Source: Acidocella sp. 35-58-6 (GTDB lineage Bacteria > Pseudomonadota > Alphaproteobacteria > Acetobacterales > Acetobacteraceae). From it: a stretch of DNA of 8,768 bases. A program made the position numbers and the translations under genes. This document shows positions 1 to 8,603 of this stretch, piece by piece (the stretch's first letter is position 1; every line of letters begins with the position of its first letter). Where the stretch lies: NCBI GenBank assembly GCA_002281005.1, contig NCFD01000065.1:1-8768 (forward strand), given 5' to 3'. The notes under the pieces are model-generated. The model made no database searches. It was not told the origin of the DNA and saw nothing but the letters and a program-made list of their open reading frames with translations.

Positions 1-182
1 GGTACAATTCCACGAAGGGTTTTGGCTTCATCAGCCCGCAGGATGGCGGCAAGGACGTATTCGTTCATGCCACCGCTCTGGAACAAGCCGGCCTGCCGCC
101 GTTGCAGGAAGGCCAGTCGGTTCGGATGAATGTTGTGCAAGGCGCTAAAGGCCCGGAAGTTAGTTCGATCAGCGTCGGCTGA
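1..182 (+). CDS. Cold-shock domain protein (CspA family), C-terminal part
   Basis: The 5' end is cut off by the window edge; codons are read from base 3 and end at TGA 180-182, giving 59 visible residues of an expected total near 70. The RNP1 nucleic-acid binding motif KGFGFI (visible residues 5-10) and the RNP2 motif DVFVHA (18-23) are both intact and correctly spaced. These are the hallmarks of the five-stranded OB-fold of CspA proteins, which bind single-stranded RNA or DNA and act as RNA chaperones or antiterminators. The stop is followed by a strong hairpin, so this gene is probably the end of its own, often monocistronic, transcript. Whether it is cold-induced or constitutive cannot be told, because its promoter and 5' UTR are outside the window. 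Confidence 0.93.
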   Translation, partial: YNSTKGFGFISPQDGGKDVFVHATALEQAGLPPLQEGQSVRMNVVQGAKGPEVSSISVG

Positions 183-204
183 TCAGGCTTTCGGACTTTC
201 GATA

Positions 205-250
205 AAAGAGCGTAACCCGGCCGCAAAGCCGGATTACGCTCTTTGTATTT
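205..250 (+). terminator. Rho-independent terminator after the cold-shock gene
   Basis: The arm AAAGAGCGTAACCCGGC (205-221) pairs with 228-244 around a 6-base loop. It forms a 17-bp stem with a single C-A mismatch (216/233) and is followed by the T-rich stretch GTATTTT. It begins 22 bases after the cold-shock stop. The stem is long and symmetric enough (AAAGAG/CTCTTT at its base) to work partly in both directions. Only about 30 bases separate it from the next gene, so that gene either has a promoter overlapping the hairpin or depends on read-through. Confidence 0.85.
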
Positions 251-279
251 TGGTCATGCAGCCGAAGTAGGAGCAAATC

Positions 280-456
280 ATGGCTTACAAAGTAAATTAC
301 GGTCTGGAACGCGCTGAGCGTAACCGTGCCAAGCAAGCTAAAAAAGAAGCGAAATTGCGTGACAAAAAGGCTGGCATCAAGTCTGACGAGCCAGATGAAA
401 ACGCCGAGGACGAAGCTCCTGAGTCCACCCCATTGCCGCCTGCCAAAGACGCCTGA
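280..456 (+). CDS. Small highly charged conserved-type protein, 58 aa
   Basis: The start is ATG 280 with a good ribosome binding site, AGGAG at 269-273 and 6 bases of spacing; the stop is TGA 454-456. The first half (residues 1-36) is strongly basic and probably helical (MAYKVNYGLERAERNRAKQA and on), with runs of Lys, Arg and Ala. The second half is acidic (DEPDENAEDEAPE, about 36-48) and ends in a Pro-rich tail (PLPPAKDA). There is no signal peptide or membrane segment. I recall similar short proteins annotated as hypothetical in alphaproteobacteria, but no function is known to me. A charge-segregated basic/acidic layout suggests a nucleic-acid or ribosome-associated protein; this is inference only. 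The clean ribosome binding site and codon use make it a likely real gene. It lies 33 bases upstream of tpiA and could be cotranscribed with it. Confidence 0.8.
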   Translation: MAYKVNYGLERAERNRAKQAKKEAKLRDKKAGIKSDEPDENAEDEAPESTPLPPAKDA

Positions 457-460
457 TAAA
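433..460 (+). promoter_or_regulatory. Possible sigma-70-type promoter for tpiA
   Basis: TTGCCG (433-438) and GATAAA (455-460) are separated by 16 bases. Each matches the -35 or -10 consensus at 4 of 6 positions. The AT-rich stretch that follows (457-489) would give a leader of roughly 25 bases before tpiA. The -35 lies within the end of the preceding small gene. This is a weak pattern match, and cotranscription from upstream is an equal alternative. Confidence 0.22.
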
Positions 461-489
461 ACTCATAAAAAGTTAAGCTAAGGGATAAA

Positions 490-1221
490 ATGCGCCAAAT
501 TATCGCTGGAAACTGGAAAATGAACGGCACTTTGGCCGGCGTCGCAGCTTACGCGGCCGCTTTACGCGCGGCCACCAGCCCAGCCTCGCTGATTATTTGC
601 CCGCCATTTCCCCTGCTGCCAGCTTTTGCCCGTGCGTTTGCCAACAGCGATATCGGGCTCGGGGCTCAAGATTGCCACGCCAACGCATCGGGCGCGCATA
701 CTGGTGATGTAGCTGCTGGCCTGATTAAGGAAGTTGGCGCCAGTTACGTGATTTTGGGTCATTCGGAGCGCCGGGCTGACCATTCAGAAAGCAATGCCAT
801 GGTGGCCGGCAAGGTAATGGCGGCACTTGCCGCCGGGCTTGTCCCGATCGTGTGTGTCGGCGAAAGCGAAGCCGAGCGTGATGCTGGCGAGGCTGAGGAC
901 GTGGTGCGTACGCAATTAACCCATAGCCTGCCAGAAGGATTTATCGGACTGATCGCCTATGAGCCGATCTGGGCGATCGGCACCGGCCGGACGCCCACAC
1001 CTGCTGACATTACAGCCATGCACGCCGCAATTCGGGCCGCCCTGGTCGCACAATTTCCTAAATTTGGTGCCACAACCCCGATTTTGTACGGTGGATCAGC
1101 CAAACCCAACAATGCCGCGGCTATTTTGGCTCTACCGGAGGTAGGCGGCGCCCTGGTCGGCGGGGCCAGTTTGCAGGCAGCGGAGTTTCTGGCCATTGCT
1201 GCCAGCGCCCGGGTTGTCTAG
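490..1221 (+). CDS. tpiA: Triosephosphate isomerase
   Basis: A 243-aa cytoplasmic enzyme that interconverts dihydroxyacetone phosphate and glyceraldehyde 3-phosphate in glycolysis and gluconeogenesis. All catalytic landmarks of the TIM barrel are present. Lys10 lies in GNWKMNG (7-13), the electrophile His91 in YVILGHSERR (86-95), and the general base Glu158 in AYEPIWAIGTG (156-166), which leads into flexible loop 6. The phosphate-binding segments are YGGSAKPNN (200-208) and GALVGGASL (220-228). The length is slightly below the usual 250-255 aa. The ATG at 490 is preceded by AAGGGA and keeps the standard N-terminal strand, so the start is well supported. It opens the tpiA-secG-pyrG-kdsA cluster, with 56 bases before secG. 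Confidence 0.97.
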   Translation: MRQIIAGNWKMNGTLAGVAAYAAALRAATSPASLIICPPFPLLPAFARAFANSDIGLGAQDCHANASGAHTGDVAAGLIKEVGASYVILGHSERRADHSESNAMVAGKVMAALAAGLVPIVCVGESEAERDAGEAEDVVRTQLTHSLPEGFIGLIAYEPIWAIGTGRTPTPADITAMHAAIRAALVAQFPKFGATTPILYGGSAKPNNAAAILALPEVGGALVGGASLQAAEFLAIAASARVV

Positions 1222-1277
1222 AAGCCGCCACTAGGTTTCACGGCGCATTGCTGGGCAAAATTTAAGTAAGGTTTCGG

Positions 1278-1721
1278 ATGATCAAGGTTCTTCTCGTTCT
1301 GCATGTGTTTGTCACCATCGCGCTGATTGGCGTGGTGCTGATCCAGCGCAGCGAGGGCGGTGGCCTCGGGCTTGGCGGTGGTCAGGGCATGGGTAACTTT
1401 ATGTCGGGCCGGGGCACCGCAAACTTGCTGACCCGAACCACGGCGATTCTGGGCGCGGCGTTTTTCGTGCTCTCGCTGAGCTTGGCACTGCTCTATAAAG
1501 GTGGTGCCTCCGGCAACGCAGCAGCTATTTTGGCCCCGCCAGCCCAAACCACGCCTAGCATCCCGATTCCGGGCCTGCCGACATCGGGTACCATACCCGC
1601 GTTACCGCCAACCCCGGCGGACGCGCGGCCTGGCCCCGCAGCACCTGCGGCTCCGGCCGCTGGCGTTCCAGCACCGGGCGTTCCGGCACCGGGTGTGCCG
1701 GCGCCAACAAAGTCAAACTAA
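1278..1721 (+). CDS. secG: Preprotein translocase subunit SecG with Ala/Pro-rich tail
   Basis: SecG is the small accessory subunit of the SecYEG channel in the inner membrane and promotes SecA-driven protein export. Residues 1-22 form the first hydrophobic helix. They are followed by the conserved RSEGGGLGLGGG loop (24-35) and SGRGTANLLTRTTA (43-56), then by the second helix at about 54-74. Residues 76-147 are a low-complexity Ala/Pro/Gly tail ending in three GVPAP units. The protein is therefore 147 aa against about 75-110 in well-known members; Ala/Pro-rich SecG tails are common in alphaproteobacteria. The ATG at 1278 has a TAAG/AAGG-type ribosome binding site about 7 bases upstream. It lies between tpiA and pyrG, an order typical of the class. 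Confidence 0.93.
   Translation: MIKVLLVLHVFVTIALIGVVLIQRSEGGGLGLGGGQGMGNFMSGRGTANLLTRTTAILGAAFFVLSLSLALLYKGGASGNAAAILAPPAQTTPSIPIPGLPTSGTIPALPPTPADARPGPAAPAAPAAGVPAPGVPAPGVPAPTKSN
1662..1706 (+). repeat. Three tandem 15-base units encoding GVPAP
   Basis: The units at 1662-1676, 1677-1691 and 1692-1706 each encode Gly-Val-Pro-Ala-Pro near the end of secG. Units 1 and 2 differ at one base and unit 3 is more diverged. It is an in-frame minisatellite, so copy number could vary between strains without breaking the reading frame. Confidence 0.85.
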
Positions 1722-1755
1722 ACGTCTTTCCCCCCTCTCGCTTTTTCCACGACTC

Positions 1756-4240
<2,485 letters not shown>

Positions 4241-4244
4241 AAAA

Positions 4245-4397
4245 TTAAAGTACCAGGAACACGATTACGATAATCAGTAGCAGGCCCAAGCCGCCGCCAT
4301 AATACAGGCCGCCTGAACCAATAAATAAGCCACCGTGCAGGCCAAAGCCGCCACCGAGCAAAATCATAACAAGCAGAATAATCAGCAGCAATCTCAT
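4245..4397 (-). CDS. 50-aa Gly-rich double-hydrophobic peptide, DUF3309-like
   Basis: The frame opens at ATG (4397-4395) and stops at TAA (4247-4245). Residues 1-14 (MRLLLIILLVMILL) and 37-50 (LGLLLIIVIVFLVL) are strongly hydrophobic and could each enter or span the inner membrane. Between them lies a Gly-rich segment with His and aromatic residues (GGGFGLHGGLFIGSGGLYYG, 15-34). The two-hydrophobic-ends, glycine-middle layout and length resemble the small DUF3309 proteins of proteobacteria, but the match is by architecture only and the function is unknown. Glycine-zipper packing or oligomerisation is possible. A GAGG ribosome binding site (minus strand, bases 4410-4407) lies 9 bases upstream, inside an inverted repeat. 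The gene converges on kdsA with a 4-base gap and lies 104 bases beyond the efflux adaptor gene. It may be a separate unit. Confidence 0.72.
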   Translation of the reverse strand: MRLLLIILLVMILLGGGFGLHGGLFIGSGGLYYGGGLGLLLIIVIVFLVL

Positions 4398-4402
4398 GGC
4401 AC

Positions 4403-4432
4403 GTAACCTCACTTATGTTTCTCTGAGGTTAC
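4403..4432 (-). promoter_or_regulatory. 9-bp dyad covering the ribosome binding site of the small membrane peptide gene
   Basis: GTAACCTCA (4403-4411) and TGAGGTTAC (4424-4432) are perfect inverted arms with a 12-base spacer. In the minus-strand transcript the second arm contains the GAGG ribosome binding site of the 50-aa gene, so a hairpin would hide it. As DNA the dyad could equally be an operator. A weak promoter-like pair on the minus strand, TTTAAC (4457-4452) and TATGTA (4435-4430) with 16 bases between, overlaps its upstream edge. The dyad is a direct observation; its role is inferred. Confidence 0.5.
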
Positions 4433-4501
4433 ATATGGTTTTGCTGGCGCGGTTAAAGCCTTTGGTTCATGTCGATCGCGCCATGATTTGGTAATGTGAC
4501 G

Positions 4502-5371
4502 CTATTTCGCTGGGATTATTTCAACTGTGGCGGTCAGGCCGGCAATCAGCCGTACCCCGGCAGGCACATGATCCAGCGCGATGCGTACCGGCACACGCTG
4601 GGCGAGGCGGACCCACGTAAAGGTCGGGTTCACATCGGCTAGCAAATTCGGACTGGCGACACGCTCATTATCGGTGATCCCGGAGTCGATGCTCTCAACA
4701 TGCCCATCCAGAACCGGACCGCCACCCAATAATGTGACACGGGCTTTATCACCAATGGCGATGCGCGGCAGTTTGGTTTCCTCAAAGTAACCATCAACAT
4801 ACATCGAGTCAGTATCAACCAGCGCCGCCACGGCAGTTCCGCGCGTTACAAAATCCCCAGGCCGCATCGAGAAATTTGTGATGGTGCCATTGACCGTCGC
4901 ACGTACCGTGGCGCGAGCGAGGTTTAGTTCTGCTTCGGCCTCGCTGGCGTTGGCCTGGTCCAATTCGGCCTGAGCCTCCAGCACTGCGGTATTGCTTTGA
5001 TCCCGAACCTCGCCTGAAACAGCGTTGCCAGAGAGACCATTATAACGCCGCGCATCGCTGCTGGCTTGCGCCAACGCCGCTTTGTCCTTAGCGACCAGCG
5101 CCACGGCGGATTGCAGAGCTACCTTGAAGCGAACATCATCAATCTGAAACAGCGGATCGCCGACATGTACGCTCTGATTATCATGCACATAAATATTTGA
5201 GACGAGACCTGAAACATCCGGTGCCACCTCAACGACATCAGCGCGCACCCGGCCATCGCGAGTCCAGGGGGCCAGCATATAATAAATCCATAACTGCCAG
5301 GCCACCAGCCCCGCCACCAGCACCACGGCAATCGTGACAAGAAAACGCGGCAGAAAAGATTGTTGTGTCAT
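4502..5371 (-). CDS. HlyD-family periplasmic adaptor of an AaeA-like aromatic acid efflux pump
   Basis: A 289-aa membrane-fusion (adaptor) protein linking the inner-membrane FUSC transporter to an outer-membrane channel. Residues 9-31 form a single N-terminal membrane anchor. They are followed by PWTRDGRVRADVVEVAPDVSG (35-55), a signature very close to that of E. coli AaeA, and by VHDNQSVHVGDPLFQID (62-78) of the biotinyl-lipoyl half-motif. Residues about 82-156 are an Ala/Glu-rich coiled-coil hairpin. The second lipoyl half is at about 157-185 (VNGTITNFSMRPGDFV), and the beta-barrel region starts at YVDGYFEETKLP (191-202). I chose the ATG at 5371 rather than an upstream in-frame ATG at 5470, because the latter lies inside the DUF1656 gene and would add a non-family extension. 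It is the last gene of the cassette, 13 bases after DUF1656. The substrate is inferred from AaeA. Confidence 0.92.
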   Translation of the reverse strand: MTQQSFLPRFLVTIAVVLVAGLVAWQLWIYYMLAPWTRDGRVRADVVEVAPDVSGLVSNIYVHDNQSVHVGDPLFQIDDVRFKVALQSAVALVAKDKAALAQASSDARRYNGLSGNAVSGEVRDQSNTAVLEAQAELDQANASEAEAELNLARATVRATVNGTITNFSMRPGDFVTRGTAVAALVDTDSMYVDGYFEETKLPRIAIGDKARVTLLGGGPVLDGHVESIDSGITDNERVASPNLLADVNPTFTWVRLAQRVPVRIALDHVPAGVRLIAGLTATVEIIPAK

Positions 5372-5384
5372 GGTTGATCCAAGT

Positions 5385-5591
5385 TCAGAAAAAATGATTG
5401 GCCAAAGCCGCAATGCCACCCAGCAACACCACGAGAATGGCGAGATCAAATAAGGGCCGGTGCCAGACATAGTGGTAAATACCTGCGCGGTTTAATGCCC
5501 ACCGCAACAAAGCTGAAAGCAGTAAGGCTAGGGCCAGCCAAACTAGCAAAGGGGGCAGCAGCACACCGTAAAGGTCGATCTCGCCGATCAT
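5385..5591 (-). CDS. DUF1656 (AaeX-like) small inner-membrane protein
   Basis: A 68-aa protein with two hydrophobic segments (about 9-31 and 46-65). The conserved middle GIYHYVWHRPLFDLA (37-51) closely resembles the GIYDFVWHPALF stretch of E. coli AaeX. DUF1656 proteins are almost always encoded between FUSC transporters and HlyD adaptors, as here; their exact role is not established. The ATG (5591) overlaps the FUSC stop codon as ATGA, which points to translational coupling, and no separate strong ribosome binding site is seen. Confidence 0.9.
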   Translation of the reverse strand: MIGEIDLYGVLLPPLLVWLALALLLSALLRWALNRAGIYHYVWHRPLFDLAILVVLLGGIAALANHFF

Positions 5592-7612
5592 GCAGCGATC
5601 GCCATTTCAGCGAGCGGCGGCGGCACTTCGGCAAATAACACGCTACGCAGCCCCACCAACATCATTAACGTCTCCCTGTGCGGGCGGCTTTGTGCGGCGT
5701 CCGCGCGATGAATAATCCCGGCGATGGCGTCGTCAATCGCCCGCCGTAAGTCAGGCGAGGCCGCCAGCAGCGGGTTGCCCTGGTAATGCGCCGCCACCCC
5801 GGCCAGCACGGCGGCATTGCTCCGCTGTTCAGCCTCCGAGAGGAACGCCATTTCACGTTGCAGCCCGATGGTATTCAGCCCCACCCGCAGGTCGACCAGC
5901 GCATCGGCGGCGGCGATATCCGCCCCCGGCGAAACCGCCGCCAGGCGTGGCATCAACAGGCCAAGCCGGTCCATCATCACGCCCGTAAGATGGGCACGAT
6001 CATGCCGGGCCTGCGGGCCCGCAGCGGCGGCGATGTCGTGCCAGCCGGCGCGCAGCAGACGCTCAGCGCTCCAGGCTGCCCCCACTGAACGAATTAGTCT
6101 GGTAACGACCAAGGCGATGGAGAGGCCCAGGATCAACGCCAGGGCCCCATTTACATAGGCCGCAAAATCCCCGGCATAACCATTGTTCAGTGCCAGTGTG
6201 GTGGTGCCCACGGCACCCATCACCATGCCTGTCCCAAAGGTGGCCGGGCGGGACACCAGCACACCGATCAGCAACCCCGCGGGCAGCAATACCAGCAGCA
6301 GCTCCGGAAACGTCTCCACCCGCGGCAAAATGGCAAACCCGTACACCGCATCGGCCACCACCACGATCACCGCGTTACGAGTCATTTGTGCGATGGCGGG
6401 CGCCGGGTCGTCCTGGGCTGCGAAAAACGAGCACGCCACCGCCACCATGATCGCCGCCCCGGCCCCTGCAGGCCAGGCAGTGAGGACCCAGAAGCCGCAC
6501 ACCAGCAACGCCGCGATCCCGGCGGCGGCGGCGGAGAGTAAAGCCAGCCCATGGTCGTGCACTTGATGCGATGCCGCTAAGGCGGCCTCCATTTTAGGTG
6601 TCAGCGGCTCCGGGTCATTATCGGTCACATGGGCGCGGATGGCGCGGGAATGGCGCACCATGCTAACCAGCTCATGCAGCCGCACCAGCAAAGTAGTGCG
6701 CAATATGCCCGACCAGGTCAGGCTAGGCTCGCCAGCTTGCTCGAGAGCCAAAATATCAGCGGCCAGCTTGGTAGGCACATGTTCGGCACCGCCATCACCA
6801 ATCCAGGCGGCGATTTCATCCAACAGTTTTTCCAAAGGCGGGGTGATACCGCCGATAGCCTTTAATTGCGCCACGCGGTCGCCGATGGAGCTCAGCACCG
6901 GCATCAGGCTCAGCACGTACAGCCGCAAACGCTCAATATGGCGGGTGGCCGATTGCAAATGCGAGGTATCGTAGGCCAATTGGCTGACCATCATGCTGAT
7001 ATCCACCGCCTCAGCGGCAAGCTGACGGCGGGCGGCGCGGGTGGCGGCATCTTCCTCGCGCCCTGCTAATGCCGCCTGTGACCAATCCACCGCCGGTTTC
7101 ACCCAGGCCAGAATCCGCGCCGCCAGCACCGGCCCCAAGGGCCGCGGGAAGAAAATAGTGCCAATCAGGGTGGTGCAGGCAATCCCGATCGAGATTTCCT
7201 CGACCCGTGTCAACGCTGTTTCGAAGATATGGCCAGGGTTTGAGACGCTGGGAAAGCCAATGATGGCGGCAGTATAGCCTGCCAACATGAATAAATACGA
7301 CCGCGGTGAGCGATCCAACAGCGACAGATACAGGCAAAGCCCGATCCAGAGCGCGAAGGCCAGACTGAGCAGCACCGGCGCATTCACTAGGTTGGGCACC
7401 AGTACCACCGCGGCAACGCCACCCACGAATGTCCCGATCAAGCGGTAGAGCGCTTTCGAGCGCATCGCCCCGGTCAGTGGTTGCGCCACAATGTAAGCGG
7501 TCGCCATCGACCAGTAGGGGTTATCTAGCCCGAGCCAGAAGGCCAGTCCGAGGGCCAACATGGCCCCCAGAAAGGTCTTGGCCGCGAAAATCAGTTCGCT
7601 GGCGGTGGGCAA
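5588..7612 (-). CDS. FUSC-family (AaeB-like) efflux transporter
   Basis: A 674-aa inner-membrane protein of the fusaric acid resistance/aromatic acid exporter family; E. coli AaeB has 655 aa. It has the family's duplicated layout. A first hydrophobic block (about 10-155) includes NPYWSMATAYIVAQPLTGAMRS (31-52) and the Tyr-containing AGYTAAIIGF (111-120). A soluble region (about 160-350) follows, then a second hydrophobic block (about 355-506) and a cytoplasmic tail (about 510-674). The reading frame starts with TTG at 7612, only 2 bases after the cysK stop; no ATG or GTG lies in frame just upstream. A rare start this close to the previous stop fits reinitiation by ribosomes finishing cysK. 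Known relatives export p-hydroxybenzoate-type aromatic acids or fusaric acid; the substrate here is not shown by sequence. Confidence 0.92.
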   Translation of the reverse strand: MPTASELIFAAKTFLGAMLALGLAFWLGLDNPYWSMATAYIVAQPLTGAMRSKALYRLIGTFVGGVAAVVLVPNLVNAPVLLSLAFALWIGLCLYLSLLDRSPRSYLFMLAGYTAAIIGFPSVSNPGHIFETALTRVEEISIGIACTTLIGTIFFPRPLGPVLAARILAWVKPAVDWSQAALAGREEDAATRAARRQLAAEAVDISMMVSQLAYDTSHLQSATRHIERLRLYVLSLMPVLSSIGDRVAQLKAIGGITPPLEKLLDEIAAWIGDGGAEHVPTKLAADILALEQAGEPSLTWSGILRTTLLVRLHELVSMVRHSRAIRAHVTDNDPEPLTPKMEAALAASHQVHDHGLALLSAAAAGIAALLVCGFWVLTAWPAGAGAAIMVAVACSFFAAQDDPAPAIAQMTRNAVIVVVADAVYGFAILPRVETFPELLLVLLPAGLLIGVLVSRPATFGTGMVMGAVGTTTLALNNGYAGDFAAYVNGALALILGLSIALVVTRLIRSVGAAWSAERLLRAGWHDIAAAAGPQARHDRAHLTGVMMDRLGLLMPRLAAVSPGADIAAADALVDLRVGLNTIGLQREMAFLSEAEQRSNAAVLAGVAAHYQGNPLLAASPDLRRAIDDAIAGIIHRADAAQSRPHRETLMMLVGLRSVLFAEVPPPLAEMAIAA

Positions 7613-7614
7613 GG

Positions 7615-8547
7615 TTAGTCCAGTAGGCCCGCAAATAATGGCGTGCTGAGATAACGCTCACCGTACGAGGCGATGATGGCGACGATCATCTTCCCGGCAT
7701 TTTCTGGCCGCGCCGCCAACTGCAGGGAGGCCCAGAGTGCTGCACCCGATGAGATACCGACCAGCAGTCCCTCCTCCTTGGCGGCCCGGCGCGCGGTGAT
7801 CAGCGCGTCATCGTTGGTAACGCGGATAATCTCGTCATAAGCGTGGGTATTCAGCACCGCCGGCACAAACCCGGCGCCGATGCCCTGAATGACATGCGGA
7901 CCTTTCGGGCCGCCCGAGAGCACCGGCGAAGCATCGGGTTCGACTGCCACCGCCCTGAAGGATGGCTTGCGCGACTTGATGACCTCGGAGACGCCCGTGA
8001 GCGTGCCGCCGGTGCCAACACCCGAGACCAGAATATCGATCTGGCCATCAGTGTCCGCCCAGATTTCCTCGGCGGTGGTGCGCCGATGCACCTCAGGGTT
8101 GGCCAGATTACTGAACTGCTGGGGCATAAAATATTGCTTGCCGGAGGCGACAATTTCCTCGGCCTTACGGATCGAGCCGCCGATGCCATCGGGCCCTGGG
8201 GTGAGCACCAGCTCCGCGCCGTAAGCCCGCAGCACGGCACGGCGTTCCTTGCTCATGGTCTCCGGCATCACAATGATGCATTTATAGCCGCGTGCGGCGC
8301 ACACCATTGCCAGACCAATACCGGTATTGCCGGAGGTGGGCTCAACGATCACGCTGTCCTTGTTGATGAGGCCCGCTTGTTCGGCTGCGTCAATCATCGA
8401 GCCGGCGATGCGGTCCTTCACTGAATTTGACGGGTTATAAAATTCCAGCTTGGCCACGATGTTACCCGGCAGTCCGGCTGAAAGCCGGTTGATCCGCACC
8501 AGCGGGGTGTGACCGATGAGTGCTGTGACATCATTCGCAATTTTCAT
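7615..8547 (-). CDS. cysK: Cysteine synthase A (O-acetylserine sulfhydrylase)
   Basis: A 310-aa PLP enzyme that makes cysteine from O-acetylserine and sulfide in the cytoplasm. The PLP-binding Lys44 is in NPSNSVKDR (38-46). The substrate loop [10 protein letters not shown] is at 71-80, the phosphate-binding [10 protein letters not shown] at 176-185, and the pyridine-ring Ser region GISSGAALW at 264-272. The C-terminus ERYLSTPLF (297-305) is typical of CysK rather than of cystathionine beta-synthase. The length is that of the family. The ATG at 8547 has a good ribosome binding site (GAGGAG on the minus strand, 8561-8556). It is followed by the FUSC gene at 2 bases, so it appears to head or sit within an efflux operon. 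No promoter is obvious in the 52 bases after the upstream hydrolase gene. Confidence 0.97.
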   Translation of the reverse strand: MKIANDVTALIGHTPLVRINRLSAGLPGNIVAKLEFYNPSNSVKDRIAGSMIDAAEQAGLINKDSVIVEPTSGNTGIGLAMVCAARGYKCIIVMPETMSKERRAVLRAYGAELVLTPGPDGIGGSIRKAEEIVASGKQYFMPQQFSNLANPEVHRRTTAEEIWADTDGQIDILVSGVGTGGTLTGVSEVIKSRKPSFRAVAVEPDASPVLSGGPKGPHVIQGIGAGFVPAVLNTHAYDEIIRVTNDDALITARRAAKEEGLLVGISSGAALWASLQLAARPENAGKMIVAIIASYGERYLSTPLFAGLLD

Positions 8548-8603
8548 GGGGAGGTCTCCTCAAGGCCAAGGTCGGTGATATTCATTGTCGCCAGCACGTT
8601 CAT
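8544..8603 (-). CDS. Possible 19-aa coupling ORF between the hydrolase gene and cysK
   Basis: This frame ([19 protein letters not shown]) starts at an ATG that overlaps the hydrolase stop as ATGA, and its own TGA overlaps the cysK ATG as ATGA. It fills the whole gap between the two genes and contains the cysK ribosome binding site. There is no strong ribosome binding site of its own and no recognisable domain. It could pass ribosomes from the hydrolase to cysK by stop-start reinitiation, or it could be chance: a 20-codon open frame is common in GC-rich DNA, while the two exact overlaps are less so. Confidence 0.25.
   Translation of the reverse strand: MNVLATMNITDLGLEETSP

Noticed and set aside
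297..530. 77-codon minus-strand frame across the small gene and tpiA start
   Set aside because: It overlaps two better supported genes and lacks a ribosome binding site; its Ser/Phe-rich content mirrors the Lys/Glu codons on the other strand.
4441..4501. Possible terminator after the efflux adaptor gene
   Set aside because: AAAGGCTTT (minus strand) gives only a 4-bp arm and there is no T-run, so no intrinsic terminator is supported here.
5372..5470. N-terminal extension of the HlyD adaptor to an ATG at 5470
   Set aside because: The extra 33 residues lie inside the DUF1656 gene in another frame and do not resemble adaptor N-termini; ATG 5371 places the membrane anchor at the usual position.
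7843..8424. Open frame of 193 codons on the plus strand, opposite cysK
   Set aside because: It lies wholly antisense to a well-supported cysK, has no recognisable domain and no ribosome binding site; long antisense frames are expected in GC-rich genes.
8548..8599. Cysteine- or sulfur-responsive leader before cysK
   Set aside because: There is no run of Cys codons, no S-box-like structure and no recognisable promoter in this short gap.
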